A DNA stretch of 64,000 nt from Gammaproteobacteria bacterium (GCA_026398875.1 JAPLSB010000024.1:287946-351945), one strand, 5' to 3'. Positions 18,161-27,494 are shown, counted from the stretch's first letter. Numbers and translations: made by a program. Notes: generated from the sequence alone by a model not told the origin.

Positions 18161-19789
18161 GTGAGCGAAACCAAGGCTGCATTGCATACGGTGGATGCGG
18201 TTGTCATCGGCGCCGGCTTTTCCGGCCTGTACCAGTTGTATCGATTGCGCGAACAGGGCCTGAAGGTTCGCGTTTTCGACACCGCCAGTGGCGTCGGCGG
18301 CACCTGGTACTGGAACCGCTATCCCGGCGCACGGACCGACTCGCCGAGCCACGTCTACCAGTACTGGTTCTCCGACGAACTACTCGCCGAATGGGACTGG
18401 AAAGAGCGCTTCCCGGCCCAGCCGGAGACCGAGCGCTATCTGAACCACATGGCCGACAAGTTCGACCTGCGTCGCGACATCACGCTGGACACGCGGGTCA
18501 CCCGTGCCGTCTGGGATGAAGCGGCCTCGCGCTGGATCGTCGACACCGAAAGCACCAGCGGCCAGCGAGAAACGGTCAGCAGCCAGTTCCTGATCACCTG
18601 TACCGGGCCGGTATCGGCACCGCTGCTGTCGCCGTATCCGGGTGCCGAGGACTTCAACGGTACGATCGCCTACACCGCGCGCTGGCCGAAGGAAGGCGTC
18701 GACGTTGCGGGCAAGCGGGTCGGCATCGTCGGCACCGGCGCGACCGGCATCCAGGTGATCCAGACCATCGCGCCCGAGGTCGCCCACCTTACGGTGTTCC
18801 AGCGCACGCCGAACTACGCGATCCCGATCAGCAACCCCAAGCTCGACGACAGCAGCCGCGCAGCACTGCGCGCCCGCTACCCGGAAATCAGGGAGATCGT
18901 CTGGAATACCTTCGTCGGCTTCGATGTCGACCCCGATCCACGTGCCTACGCCGATGTCACGCCGGAGGAACGGCGCGCGACGCTGGAACGGCTTTGGGCC
19001 GACGGCTCACTGAACTTCTGGCTGTCCGGCTTCCGCGAAGCCTTCTTCGATCAGGCGATCAACGACGAACTGTCGGACTTCGTGCGCGACAAGATCCGCG
19101 TGCGGATCAAGGATCCGGCGATCGCCGCCAAGCTGCTGCCGCGCGATCACGGCTTCGGCACCAAGCGCGTGCCGTTGGAGAACGGCTACTTCGAGGTCTA
19201 CAACCAGCCGAACGTGCGTCTGGTCGATGTCCGCGAAACGCCGATCGAAAAGCTGACTGCGCGCGGCGTGAAGACGACCGCCGAGGAATTCGATCTCGAC
19301 GTGCTGATCTTCGCCACCGGCTTCGATGCCAGTACCGGCACCTTGACGCGCATCGACATCCGCGGCCGCGACAACCTGTCGCTGAAGGAACACTGGGCGC
19401 GCGACCTGCGCACCGCGATGGGCTTGCAGGTCCACGGCTTCCCGAACCTGTTCATGACCTCGGCCCCGTTCGCGCCCGGTGCCGCGTTCTGCAATGCCCC
19501 GACCTGTCTGCAGCAGCAGGTCGACTGGATCAGCGACTGCATCCGGCACCTGCGCGAGGCGCGCCACGCGAGCAGCATCGAGGCGACGGCGGATTTCGAA
19601 ACCCGCTGGATGGCGCATCACGACGAAGTCGCCAACATGACGCTGATCAGCAAGACCAAGTCCTGGTACACCGGCGCCAACGTCGCCGGCAAATCGAACC
19701 GGGTGCTTGGCTATCTCGGCGTCGGCAACTATCGCGCGGCCTGCGAGGACGTGAAGGCCAAGGGCTACGAGGGTTTCGAGATCGTCTGA
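18161..19789 (+). CDS. Flavin monooxygenase, Baeyer-Villiger type (intact copy)
   Basis: About 542 residues. N-terminal FAD motif GAGFSG (17-22), the BVMO-specific GGTWYWNRYPGARTD, the NADPH motif GTGATG, and the C-terminal ATGFD. The BVMO fingerprint, normally F-x-G-x3-H-x3-W-P, here reads FNGTIAYTARWP (165-176), with Tyr in place of His. Such enzymes insert oxygen next to a ketone, giving an ester or lactone. GTG 18161 is preceded by GGAGAG; a longer frame from 18098 has no site. Steroid, terpenoid or cyclic ketones are plausible substrates from context only. A broken paralogue lies at 33310-34951. Confidence 0.88.
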   Translation: MSETKAALHTVDAVVIGAGFSGLYQLYRLREQGLKVRVFDTASGVGGTWYWNRYPGARTDSPSHVYQYWFSDELLAEWDWKERFPAQPETERYLNHMADKFDLRRDITLDTRVTRAVWDEAASRWIVDTESTSGQRETVSSQFLITCTGPVSAPLLSPYPGAEDFNGTIAYTARWPKEGVDVAGKRVGIVGTGATGIQVIQTIAPEVAHLTVFQRTPNYAIPISNPKLDDSSRAALRARYPEIREIVWNTFVGFDVDPDPRAYADVTPEERRATLERLWADGSLNFWLSGFREAFFDQAINDELSDFVRDKIRVRIKDPAIAAKLLPRDHGFGTKRVPLENGYFEVYNQPNVRLVDVRETPIEKLTARGVKTTAEEFDLDVLIFATGFDASTGTLTRIDIRGRDNLSLKEHWARDLRTAMGLQVHGFPNLFMTSAPFAPGAAFCNAPTCLQQQVDWISDCIRHLREARHASSIEATADFETRWMAHHDEVANMTLISKTKSWYTGANVAGKSNRVLGYLGVGNYRAACEDVKAKGYEGFEIV

Positions 19790-19813
19790 GCCGCGTCAGC
19801 CTGCCGCAACGTG

Positions 19814-19843
19814 AAAAGCCGCCGGAGCGATCCGGCGGCTTTT
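19814..19843. terminator. Bidirectional terminator between convergent genes
   Basis: AAAAGCCGCCGGA / TCCGGCGGCTTTT, a 13-bp perfect inverted repeat with a 4-base loop. It gives a T-run on both strands and serves the monooxygenase (plus) and the ABC cluster (minus). Confidence 0.9.
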
Positions 19844-19862
19844 CTGGCTCAGGTGTCGCGAA

Positions 19863-20669
19863 TCAGGCCTGCGCCCGCTTCTTGAGCATGCCGCGCTGCG
19901 GGTCATAGCCGTAGGCGGCCCAGACGAAGAACACCGTGGCGGAACCCGCGACCACCGCCAGCGACGTGATGTTCAGCTGCTCGTACATCGCGAAGCGGGT
20001 CAGCTCGACCATGTGGGTGAACGGATTGACGCTGGCCACCCAGTACAGCCATTCGGCGCCGGATTCCTTGAGCTTCCACAGCGGGTACAGCGCCGACGAC
20101 ATGAAGAACATCGGGAAGATCACGAAATTCATCGTGCTGGCGAAGTTCTCGATCTGCTTGATGTAGACGCTCAGCAAAAGCCCCAGCGCGCCCAGCATCA
20201 GGCCGCCCAGCAGCAGCGCCGGCAGCGCATACAGCCAGCCGATCCACGGCAGATCGACGCCGAACAGCGCGCAGACGATCAGGAACGCGTAGCACTGCAC
20301 CAGCGACAGCAAGGTGCCGGCAACCAGCTTGCTGGCCAGCAGCCAGGCACGCGGCAGCGGCGCGGTCAGCAGCAGCCGCATCATCCCCATCTCGCGGTCA
20401 TAGACCATCGCCAGTGACGACTGGATGCCGTTGAACAGGCAGATCATCCCGAGCAGGCCCGGTGCCACATAGACCTGATACTCGATGAAACTCGAATACG
20501 GCTCGATGACCGCGACACCGAATACGTTGCGAAAGCCGGCCGCGAACACCACCAGCCACAACAGCGGCCGGACCAGCGCCGACAGCAGTCGCGAGCGCTG
20601 CTGCATGAACTTGCGCAGCTCGCGAAAGCTGATCGCGCCCAGCGCTTCCAGCGCGTGTCCTGCTCTCAT
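19863..20669 (-). CDS. ABC-2 type permease, PedC-like
   Basis: 268 residues with about six membrane helices and the ABC-2 core (FNGIQSSLAMVYDREMGMMRLLLTAPLPRAWLLASKLVAG). It is of the permease type found beside PQQ alcohol dehydrogenases (PedC of phenylethanol catabolism). It is the last gene of a run in which each stop overlaps the next ATG by four bases: ATPase, propeller, binding protein, permease. The transported compound has not been established for this family; export of a toxic aldehyde or alcohol, or uptake, are both possible. Confidence 0.85.
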   Translation of the reverse strand: MRAGHALEALGAISFRELRKFMQQRSRLLSALVRPLLWLVVFAAGFRNVFGVAVIEPYSSFIEYQVYVAPGLLGMICLFNGIQSSLAMVYDREMGMMRLLLTAPLPRAWLLASKLVAGTLLSLVQCYAFLIVCALFGVDLPWIGWLYALPALLLGGLMLGALGLLLSVYIKQIENFASTMNFVIFPMFFMSSALYPLWKLKESGAEWLYWVASVNPFTHMVELTRFAMYEQLNITSLAVVAGSATVFFVWAAYGYDPQRGMLKKRAQA

Positions 20670-21877
20670 TTGGCCACTCCTGAACCGCTACCCAAGGCCT
20701 GCGCTTTCGGGCAGGCGGTTTCCCGGGCATCGAAGCCCAGGGTGTCGAGATTGTTGACCGGATCAAGAAAGCCCTCGATCGGCGCCACGGCAATCGCGTA
20801 ATTGCCGGTGTTCAGCAGGATCGGCTGGCGCAGCTGGCCGTCCCACGGCCGGTAGCCCATCCGGAAGCCCTTGAAGCCGTCGATGACGATGTCCGGACCC
20901 CGCAGGTAGGCGTAGCTCTTCGCATAGTCCGGCGTGCCGGCACGGATCACCGCTTCAACGATGCTCTTCACCGCCATCCACGCGGCCCAGTCGTACGAGG
21001 TGACATGGCGGCCGGCGGCCTTCAGCAGGCGATTGTTCAGCTGGCGCGCGCCATCGCGCTCCCAGGACCAGTGCCAGGCATCGGCGACCAGCCCGCTGGC
21101 GCCAACGACGATCCGTGGCTTGGCGGTCTGGTACGGCACGTTGCGCGCGAACTCGCCGTCGGTATCGGCGACGAACACGGCGTCGTAGTCCTTCGAACCG
21201 GTCAGCAGCTGCAGGTTGTTCAGCTCGCGCTCGCGCGGATCGAGGCCGAGCTTGAACGGGCGGGTATCGACGATCTTCAGGCCCAGCCGCTTTGCCGATC
21301 GTGCCCAGGCAGCAGCAAGCGCGGCATCGGCCGGCAAGGGGCCCTGCAGCACCAGCACGTTCGACCAGCGGCGCAGCACCAGATACTGGGCCAGCGCATC
21401 GGTCAGCATCGCGTGGTTGGGAATCACATGCAGCAGCTTGGCACTGCACTGTGCGCCGCGCAGCGCGTCGTCCTGTGCTGCGATGTTGAACAGGGTCACC
21501 GGCAGGCCAGCCGTGCGCTTGGCGACATCGGCCATCACCGCGCCGTCGGCATCGACGATCACGTAGTGCACGCCGGCCGTCACCATCGCCTTGATCATCT
21601 CGACCATCGCGGTCGCGTCGGCCGCTTCGCGCTTCAGCAGTTCGAAGCGCAGCTTCAGCGCGCTGCCGGAAAACGCGGTTTCCTTGATGGCCTGCTCGGC
21701 TGCCGCGAACGGCCGGCCCCACGGCAGCAGTGGATACTCGGCCTTGATCCGCTCGTTGCGATAGCGCGGGTCTTCTGACCATTCCAGATAGCCGATCCGG
21801 AACGGCATGTCCGCTGCGCGGGCGACAGGAATCGTCGCCAGCAGTGCCAGCGCGATGAGGGTCAGCAGGCGCTTCAT
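20666..21877 (-). CDS. Periplasmic binding protein of the PQQ-linked ABC system
   Basis: 403 residues. Signal peptide MKRLLTLIALALLATIPVARA. The fold is of the branched-chain amino-acid binding type (periplasmic binding protein family 6): FRIGYLEWSEDPRYR, LPVTLFNIAAQDDALRG, AVFVADTDGEFAR. It is oddly paired with an ABC-2 (exporter-type) permease rather than a LivHM importer, which is characteristic of the PQQ-dependent catabolism cluster. It overlaps both neighbours by four bases. Ligand unknown. Confidence 0.85.
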   Translation of the reverse strand: MKRLLTLIALALLATIPVARAADMPFRIGYLEWSEDPRYRNERIKAEYPLLPWGRPFAAAEQAIKETAFSGSALKLRFELLKREAADATAMVEMIKAMVTAGVHYVIVDADGAVMADVAKRTAGLPVTLFNIAAQDDALRGAQCSAKLLHVIPNHAMLTDALAQYLVLRRWSNVLVLQGPLPADAALAAAWARSAKRLGLKIVDTRPFKLGLDPRERELNNLQLLTGSKDYDAVFVADTDGEFARNVPYQTAKPRIVVGASGLVADAWHWSWERDGARQLNNRLLKAAGRHVTSYDWAAWMAVKSIVEAVIRAGTPDYAKSYAYLRGPDIVIDGFKGFRMGYRPWDGQLRQPILLNTGNYAIAVAPIEGFLDPVNNLDTLGFDARETACPKAQALGSGSGVAK

Positions 21878-22836
21878 TCGAGAATACCGACGGTGTACGG
21901 CACGCGGCCAACCGGTACTGCCTTGGCAAGCTTGAAGCTGGCGACGTCGATCACCGCCATGTCGTCGGACTGGCCATTGGTCACGTACAGCGTCTTTTCA
22001 TCGCGGGTCAGCGCGATGCCCCATGGCCGGCCGCCGGTCAGCAGATAGCCCTTCACATCACGCGTCTTCACGTCGACCTTGGCGATGTGATTTGCGCTGC
22101 CCATCGTCACGTAGGCGGTCGAACCGTCCCTGGTCATCAGGATGCCGACCGGCGTGATGTCCTCGGCGCGGAAGCCCTTCGGCTGGAACTTCACTTCGCC
22201 GGTGACGGCGTTGGTCCGGGTATCGATGATCGAGATCGTGCCGGACAGCTCGTTCGAGACCCAAAGCGTGGTGCCATCCGGCGTCAGCGCGAAGCGGCGC
22301 GGCCGATTGCCGACGCTGATGTTGGCCTTGACCGTCTTCGAGGCCACGTCGATCACATGAACCAGATTGGCCACTTCGGAAGTCGCGTAGATGGTCTTGC
22401 CATCTGGCGTGATCAGAATGCCTTCCGGCTCGTCGCCGACCGGGATCTCGGCCAGCCGCTTGCCGCTGGCGACATCGGTGCCGGAGACGATGCCGTCTTC
22501 CTCAAGCGTCGCCCACACGGTCTTGCCGTCCGGCGAAAACACGAAACGCTCCGGGTCTTCGCCGACGTTGAGCTTGCCGATGACCTTGTCGGTCGCGGTG
22601 TCGATCACGTCGATCCGGCTGCCTTCGCCGCAGGCGACGTAGAGTTTCTTGCGGTCCGGCGAAAACACCAGATCGCGCGGCTTGTCGCCGGTCTTGATCT
22701 TGCCAAGCGGCTTCAGGCTGCCGGACTCGAGCACGGTGACCGCGTTGTCCTTTTCGCTGGAGATGTAGAGCTTGCCGGCGCTGGCCGGCAGGGCGGCCAG
22801 CAGACTGGCGGCGACGATCAGGTGGACAGGCTTCAT
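21874..22836 (-). CDS. YVTN-type beta-propeller protein of the PQQ-linked cluster
   Basis: 320 residues. Signal peptide (MKPVHLIVAASLLAALPASA) followed by about seven repeats with LYVACGEGSRIDVIDTATDKVIG-like blades (V-x-D-x-x-T-x-x-V and TPDG turns). It is a periplasmic propeller, probably a binding or scaffold protein for the adjacent ABC system or the quinoprotein; no catalytic residues are evident. The start and end overlap neighbours by four bases. Confidence 0.87.
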   Translation of the reverse strand: MKPVHLIVAASLLAALPASAGKLYISSEKDNAVTVLESGSLKPLGKIKTGDKPRDLVFSPDRKKLYVACGEGSRIDVIDTATDKVIGKLNVGEDPERFVFSPDGKTVWATLEEDGIVSGTDVASGKRLAEIPVGDEPEGILITPDGKTIYATSEVANLVHVIDVASKTVKANISVGNRPRRFALTPDGTTLWVSNELSGTISIIDTRTNAVTGEVKFQPKGFRAEDITPVGILMTRDGSTAYVTMGSANHIAKVDVKTRDVKGYLLTGGRPWGIALTRDEKTLYVTNGQSDDMAVIDVASFKLAKAVPVGRVPYTVGILE

Positions 22837-23627
22837 GCCGATTTCTCCGTGGGTTTGCCGCCGGCGCCGGGTACGCCTGGCGGCGGAACGGTCATTTTCA
22901 GGAACGCTTCCTCCAGCGTCGCGCAGCCGCTGGCTGCGGTGACGCCTTCCGGCGTGCCTTCGATCAGCTGCTTGCCCCGGTGCAGCACATAGACGCGGTC
23001 GGCCTGTTCGGCTTCATTGACCAGATGCGTGGCCCACAGCACCGACAGGCCCTGATCGCGGCACAGGCCCTTGACCAGGGCCATCAAGGTGGTACGCGAC
23101 TGGGGATCGAGGCCGACCGTGGCTTCATCCATCAGCAGCAGTGCCGGCTGGTGCAGCAGCGCCCGCGCCAGTTCGACCTTGCGGCGATTGCCGCCGGACA
23201 AGGTGCGGCAGATCTTGTCTTCGGATCCGGCCAGGCCGACCTGCGCCAGCAGCGGCGCGATCCGTGCGCGTCCGGCGCGGCCGAGGCCGTGCAGCGAGGC
23301 ATGAAAGCGCATGTTGCCGGTGACGCTCAGATCCAGATCCAGCGTCGGCTGCTGGAACACGACGCCGATCTTTGCCAGGCCGACGGTCGGCTTGTTCAGG
23401 AAATCCTCGCCGCAGATGCTGATCGCCCCGGCATCGGGCACGAACAGGCCGGACAGCAGCTGGAACAGCGTCGACTTGCCGGCGCCGTTCGGGCCGAGCA
23501 GCGCCATGAACTGGCCAGGCGCGATCGTCATCGACACGCCCTGCAGGGCTTTCACGTCGCCGTACGATTTAACGGCGTCGCGAACTTCCAGGGTTTGGGG
23601 AAGCGTGTTTGCAGCAGGCGACGTCAT
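22833..23627 (-). CDS. ABC transporter ATP-binding protein, PQQ-linked type
   Basis: 264 residues. Walker A GPNGAGKST, Q-loop VVFQQPTLD, signature LSGGNRRKVELARAL, Walker B LLLMDEATVGLDP, and the switch histidine in LWATHLVNEAE. It powers the ABC-2 permease at 19863-20669. First of the four-gene block; it abuts the NitT/TauT ATPase gene, so the two ABC systems form one transcription unit. Confidence 0.9.
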   Translation of the reverse strand: MTSPAANTLPQTLEVRDAVKSYGDVKALQGVSMTIAPGQFMALLGPNGAGKSTLFQLLSGLFVPDAGAISICGEDFLNKPTVGLAKIGVVFQQPTLDLDLSVTGNMRFHASLHGLGRAGRARIAPLLAQVGLAGSEDKICRTLSGGNRRKVELARALLHQPALLLMDEATVGLDPQSRTTLMALVKGLCRDQGLSVLWATHLVNEAEQADRVYVLHRGKQLIEGTPEGVTAASGCATLEEAFLKMTVPPPGVPGAGGKPTEKSA

Positions 23628-24373
23628 CAGACGGCCTCCGGTTTCGGGCAGGCGGCGGCAAGTCCGCCAAGCAATTCGGGATGTCGGGACATCAGTTCGT
23701 GGTGGGCCTGCGACACCGCATCGTCATCGCGGTGGCGAGGCTTCGGCAGCGCCACGCGATGATCAAGGATGACCCGCGCCGGGCTCTTGCTGACGAACAG
23801 CACGCGGTCGGCCAGCGCCAGTGCTTCGCGCAGATCGTGCGTGACCAGCAAGGTGGTCGGCATCACATCGGCCCTGAGCGCGGCCAGCACGTCGTACAGG
23901 CTGTCGGCGGTGGGCGCATCGAGCGATATGAACGGTTCATCGAGCAGCAGCAGTTCGGGCTTGATCAGGAAGGCGCGCAACAGCGCCACGCGGCGCTGCA
24001 TGCCGCCCGACAGGCGCAGCGGCAACTGATGCGCCGTACCCGGCAGGCCGACCTTGGCCAGCCCGGCGTCGATCAGCGCATCCGGCAAGTCCGGCTGCAC
24101 GAGGCGAAGATTGTCGGCGACATCCAGCCACGGCAACAGGCGCGGTTCCTGAAACACGAAACCGACCCGCGTGTCGCGGCCGGCGCTGACCGCGCCATCG
24201 AACGCCGGATCAAGCCCGGCGATGATTTTCAGCAACGTGGTCTTGCCGGCGCCGCTCGGCCCGACGATGGCAAGAAAATCGCCGGATTCGGCGCTGAACT
24301 GCAGCTCGCCGAGCGTGTCGGCCGGAGCACCGGCGTGACGCTTGGCGCGGATCGCGACATCGAGCCGGCTCAT
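23627..24373 (-). CDS. ABC ATP-binding protein, nitrate/taurine type
   Basis: 248 residues. Walker A GPSGAGKTT, signature LSGGMQRRVALLRA, Walker B LLLLDEPFISLD, H-loop TLLVTHDLREAL. It is shorter than SsuB/TauB/NrtD by a few residues but has the same layout. ATG 24373 overlaps the permease stop by four bases; a longer upstream frame is only a shadow of the permease gene. It serves the permease and binding protein that precede it. Confidence 0.9.
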   Translation of the reverse strand: MSRLDVAIRAKRHAGAPADTLGELQFSAESGDFLAIVGPSGAGKTTLLKIIAGLDPAFDGAVSAGRDTRVGFVFQEPRLLPWLDVADNLRLVQPDLPDALIDAGLAKVGLPGTAHQLPLRLSGGMQRRVALLRAFLIKPELLLLDEPFISLDAPTADSLYDVLAALRADVMPTTLLVTHDLREALALADRVLFVSKSPARVILDHRVALPKPRHRDDDAVSQAHHELMSRHPELLGGLAAACPKPEAV

Positions 24374-25143
24374 GCCCGCCACCCGTTGAGCTTGCGATCG
24401 AGCGGCCGCAGCAGCAGTGCCTCGATGACGAACACCACGGCAGCAAACGCGGCGGTGTACGCGAGGATGCTGGTCAGGTCGAAGAACTGGAAAAAGCTGC
24501 CGAGCTGGAAGCCGATGCCGTCCGAGCGGCCAAGCAGTTCGATCACCAGCACGATCTTCCAGATCAGCGCCAGGCCCGAGCGCGCCGACGCCATGATGTA
24601 CGGGTACAGCTGCGGCAGCACGATCCGGCGCAGCACGGTGATGCGCGGCACGCGGTAGACCTCGCCGACCTGCAGCAGCTGCTGATCGAGCGCGCGCGCG
24701 CCTTCGCGGATATTGGTGATGACGGTCGGGATCTTGTTGATCGCCACCGCGATCACCGCAGCCGTTTCGTTCAGACCGATCCAGATGAAGCACAGGATTG
24801 CCGCGACCAGCGCCGGCAGGTTCAGCATCAGCACCAGCAGGCTGTCGAACAGATTGTTCGCCAGCTTGCTGCGACCCATCCAGACGCCAACGGCAACGCC
24901 AACGACCATCGCGATCACGAACGAGGCAGCGACTCTGAGCAAGGTCACGCCAAGGTGATGCAGCAGTTCGCCGGCGGTCAGATGGTGGAACAGGCTGGCC
25001 AGCACCGCCGTCGGTGACGGCAGCAGCGGGTCATTGACGCGCAGCGCGACCAGCTGCCAGATCAGCAGCAACGCCAGCAGCGAAGCGGACCGGATCACCG
25101 CGTCCGGCACGCCGCCCGGCATCGCGGACTTCGCCACCGGCAT
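24370..25143 (-). CDS. ABC permease, nitrate/taurine type
   Basis: 257 residues with about six membrane helices. The cytoplasmic coupling loop EGARALDQQLLQVGEVYRVPRITVLRRIVLPQLYP is the EAA motif of BPD-type importers. It overlaps the binding-protein stop by one base (TGATG) and the ATPase start by four. Inner-membrane part of an importer for an unknown, probably small organic, ligand. Confidence 0.9.
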   Translation of the reverse strand: MPVAKSAMPGGVPDAVIRSASLLALLLIWQLVALRVNDPLLPSPTAVLASLFHHLTAGELLHHLGVTLLRVAASFVIAMVVGVAVGVWMGRSKLANNLFDSLLVLMLNLPALVAAILCFIWIGLNETAAVIAVAINKIPTVITNIREGARALDQQLLQVGEVYRVPRITVLRRIVLPQLYPYIMASARSGLALIWKIVLVIELLGRSDGIGFQLGSFFQFFDLTSILAYTAAFAAVVFVIEALLLRPLDRKLNGWRA

Positions 25144-26165
25144 CAGGGCGCGCGTCCGCTCGTGCTGTGAAAGGTCGCCGGATCGAGCGTCGCCGACTTG
25201 CCGACCAGCTCCTCGCCGCCCTCGGCTGCCAGCAGCGCATACAGGCGCTGGATCGCCGGCAGATCGACCACCAGTTCGTCGGGCTGGATGCCATCGCGAT
25301 GAGCATCACGCAAGGCAATGAAATCGGCTTCGCTGTCGGCCTTCATCAGCGGCTTCAGCCGTACCCAGGCCGGATCGCTGTCGCGCAGCACGGCATTGGT
25401 CTTGTCGACGGCGATCAGGAACCGCTTCAGCAGATCCGGGTTCGCCAACGACCAGCTTTCGTTGAACACCCAGCCGACCATCGGCGCCGGCCTGGCGAGC
25501 CCGAGGCCTTTCAGCACGTCCTTCATGTCCAGCAGTTCGGTCAGGCCGGCGGCTTTCAGTCGCGCGCCATACGGCCAGAAGTTCAGCACCGCCGGCAGCT
25601 TGTCGCGCAGGATGAATTCGTTCAGCGCCGGCGGTGCCGCGAAGCTGGGCTTGGCGTCCTTGCGCAGATCGAGACTGGCAGTCTTTTTTGCGTAGGCCTG
25701 CAGAAACAGCCAGCTCTTGTCGACCGGCGTGCCGGCAACGCCGATCTCGCGACCCTTCAGATCGGCAAGCTGCTTGATGCCGCTGTCGGCCTTCACATAG
25801 AGCCCGCCGAGCGCCGTCGAGTTGGCGACGAACTGGACCTTGCGACCATCGGCGCGGTTGCGGTTCACCCACAGCCAGTCGGTGGTGATCATGTCGACCG
25901 CCCCACCCTGCAGCGCGATCTGCGCAGCATTCGGCGCGGCCATCGGCACCACTTCGATGTCAAAGCCACCGGCCTTGTCGAAGCCCTGATGCTTCAGCGT
26001 GTCGAGCGTCCAGGCGACGGTGCCGAACTGCAGCACGCCGATGCGGATGGTGCTGGCCCGGTCGGCTGCCCGTGCCGGCAGCATCGCCGCTGCGAATGCG
26101 GCAGCGCCAATACCCAGCAGCATCCGCCGCGACAGACCGCGTGCACCGATACCCGAAAACGTCAT
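25143..26165 (-). CDS. NitT/TauT-family ABC substrate-binding protein (Tat signal)
   Basis: About 340 residues. I start at ATG 26165, which has GCGGAGGAG just upstream; the longer frame from 26222 has none. The N-terminus contains the twin-arginine-like SRRMLLGIG, and cleavage is probable after LPARAAD. The NMT1/SsuA-like fold is shown by IRIGVLQFGTVAW, LQGGAVDMITTDWLWVNR and DLKGREIGVAGTPVD. First gene of a seven-gene overlapping ABC run. Ligand unknown; proximity to alcohol and ketone oxidation suggests an organic acid or sulfonate-like product. Confidence 0.85.
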   Translation of the reverse strand: MTFSGIGARGLSRRMLLGIGAAAFAAAMLPARAADRASTIRIGVLQFGTVAWTLDTLKHQGFDKAGGFDIEVVPMAAPNAAQIALQGGAVDMITTDWLWVNRNRADGRKVQFVANSTALGGLYVKADSGIKQLADLKGREIGVAGTPVDKSWLFLQAYAKKTASLDLRKDAKPSFAAPPALNEFILRDKLPAVLNFWPYGARLKAAGLTELLDMKDVLKGLGLARPAPMVGWVFNESWSLANPDLLKRFLIAVDKTNAVLRDSDPAWVRLKPLMKADSEADFIALRDAHRDGIQPDELVVDLPAIQRLYALLAAEGGEELVGKSATLDPATFHSTSGRAP

Positions 26166-26275
26166 GGCTCCTCCGCTGATTCTGTTCGTCCGGTGTTCCG
26201 GATCGTGCCGCGGCCGTCGCACGGCGCGCGATGCTGACTGCTGCGCATGCTACTGCCTGCGCTGCTGCCTGACCG

Positions 26276-26641
26276 TCAGTTCAAACCCTCGTTCGCCGGG
26301 TCCAGCCAGTGATTGAGGAACACCTCGAGCTGCTGGCGCTGGATCATGCCGCTCTTGGTCATGATCATCCGCCCTTCGCGGAACACGGCGATGGTCGGCA
26401 CCGCACGCGGGTGATCGGTCGGTTCCACGTCCGGCCAGCGTTCGATGTCGACCTTGACCATCCGCACCCGGCCTTCGAACTTCGGCTGTGCTGCCGCCAG
26501 CACCGGCTCCAGCCGCTGGCACCACGGACAGTGTTCGGTCATGTACTCGACCAGCACCGGCACACGGTGATCGGCAAGCGTCGCGCGCAAGGTTTCGGCA
26601 TCGACTTCCGGCAGCGAATAGGCAGCGACTTCAGCAGACAT
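26276..26641 (-). CDS. Thioredoxin-family protein
   Basis: 121 residues without a signal peptide. Active site CPWC (EHCPWCQRLEP) and the cis-proline in AVPTIAVF. It lies 110 bases upstream of the ABC run and may be its first cistron. It could reduce a cytosolic partner; the intervening gap leaves independent expression possible. Confidence 0.85.
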   Translation of the reverse strand: MSAEVAAYSLPEVDAETLRATLADHRVPVLVEYMTEHCPWCQRLEPVLAAAQPKFEGRVRMVKVDIERWPDVEPTDHPRAVPTIAVFREGRMIMTKSGMIQRQQLEVFLNHWLDPANEGLN

Positions 26642-26735
26642 GGCGACCTCGGCACGATGTGAACGATGGAACGCGATGGTGAACCGACCGCCGGTGCACG
26701 TCGAGGTTCCGCCATGGAATCGATGCGACGGTTCC

Positions 26736-27494
26736 TCAGGCGCTCAGATACATCGCGCCGTTGACCGGCAACTGCACGCCGTTGATGTAGGCCGCTGCGT
26801 CCGAGCACAGGAAGCCGACCGCTGCAGCGATGTCGTCCGGCGTGCCGTAACGGCCGGCCGGGATGCCGCGCAGGATGTCGGTGCGGATCGCCTCCGGCAC
26901 CGCGCGGATCATCGGGCTGTCGATGTAGCCCGGCGCCACGGTGTTGACGGTGACGCCCTTGCGCGCCACTTCCAGCGCCAGTGCCATCGTGAAGCCGTGC
27001 ACGCCGGCCTTGGCCGCTGCGTAATTGGTCTGCCCGAACTGGCCTTTCTGACCGTTGACCGAGCTGATGTTGACGATGCGCCCCCAGCCGCGCGCCGCCA
27101 TCGGCTCGGCCAGCACGCGGCTGGTGTTGAACATCGAATCCAGATTGACGCGCAGCACCTGTTGCCACTGCTGCACCGTCATCCGCTTCAGCGGCGCATC
27201 ACGGGTGATGCCGGCGCAATTGATCAGGATGTCGATGTCGCCGTGCAGATCCGCCACGGCATGAAGCCCAGCTTCGGTCGCATCGGGATCGGCCACATCG
27301 AAAGCCGCGATGTCGACCGTCAGACCCTGCGCCTGCCAGTCGGCCTGCAGCATCTCGGCTGCCGCCTGTTCGGCCGGCAGGCAAACGGCGATCACTCGCG
27401 CACCCATGCTGGCTAGCCGCGTGCTGATTGCGCTGCCGATCGCCCCGGTGCCGCCGGTGACCAGCGCCAGCCGGCCGTCGAGCCGCAGGTTCAT
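26736..27494 (-). CDS. phaB: Acetoacetyl-CoA reductase-like SDR
   Basis: 252 residues. NADP motif TGGTGAIGS, NCAG (ILINCAGITRD), catalytic serine in NISSVNGQKGQFGQTNY, and Y-x3-K (YAAAKAG). The SVNGQKGQFGQTNY string is characteristic of PhaB/PhbB, which makes (R)-3-hydroxybutyryl-CoA for polyhydroxyalkanoate. No phaA or phaC is in the window, so the assignment rests on sequence pattern; a general 3-oxoacyl reductase is the alternative. Confidence 0.8.
   Translation of the reverse strand: MNLRLDGRLALVTGGTGAIGSAISTRLASMGARVIAVCLPAEQAAAEMLQADWQAQGLTVDIAAFDVADPDATEAGLHAVADLHGDIDILINCAGITRDAPLKRMTVQQWQQVLRVNLDSMFNTSRVLAEPMAARGWGRIVNISSVNGQKGQFGQTNYAAAKAGVHGFTMALALEVARKGVTVNTVAPGYIDSPMIRAVPEAIRTDILRGIPAGRYGTPDDIAAAVGFLCSDAAAYINGVQLPVNGAMYLSA

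Noticed and set aside
23627..24793. 388-codon version of the NitT/TauT ATPase
   Set aside because: The extra 140 residues are an Arg/Ala-rich shadow of the permease; the ATPase proper begins at ATG 24373 with the usual four-base overlap.
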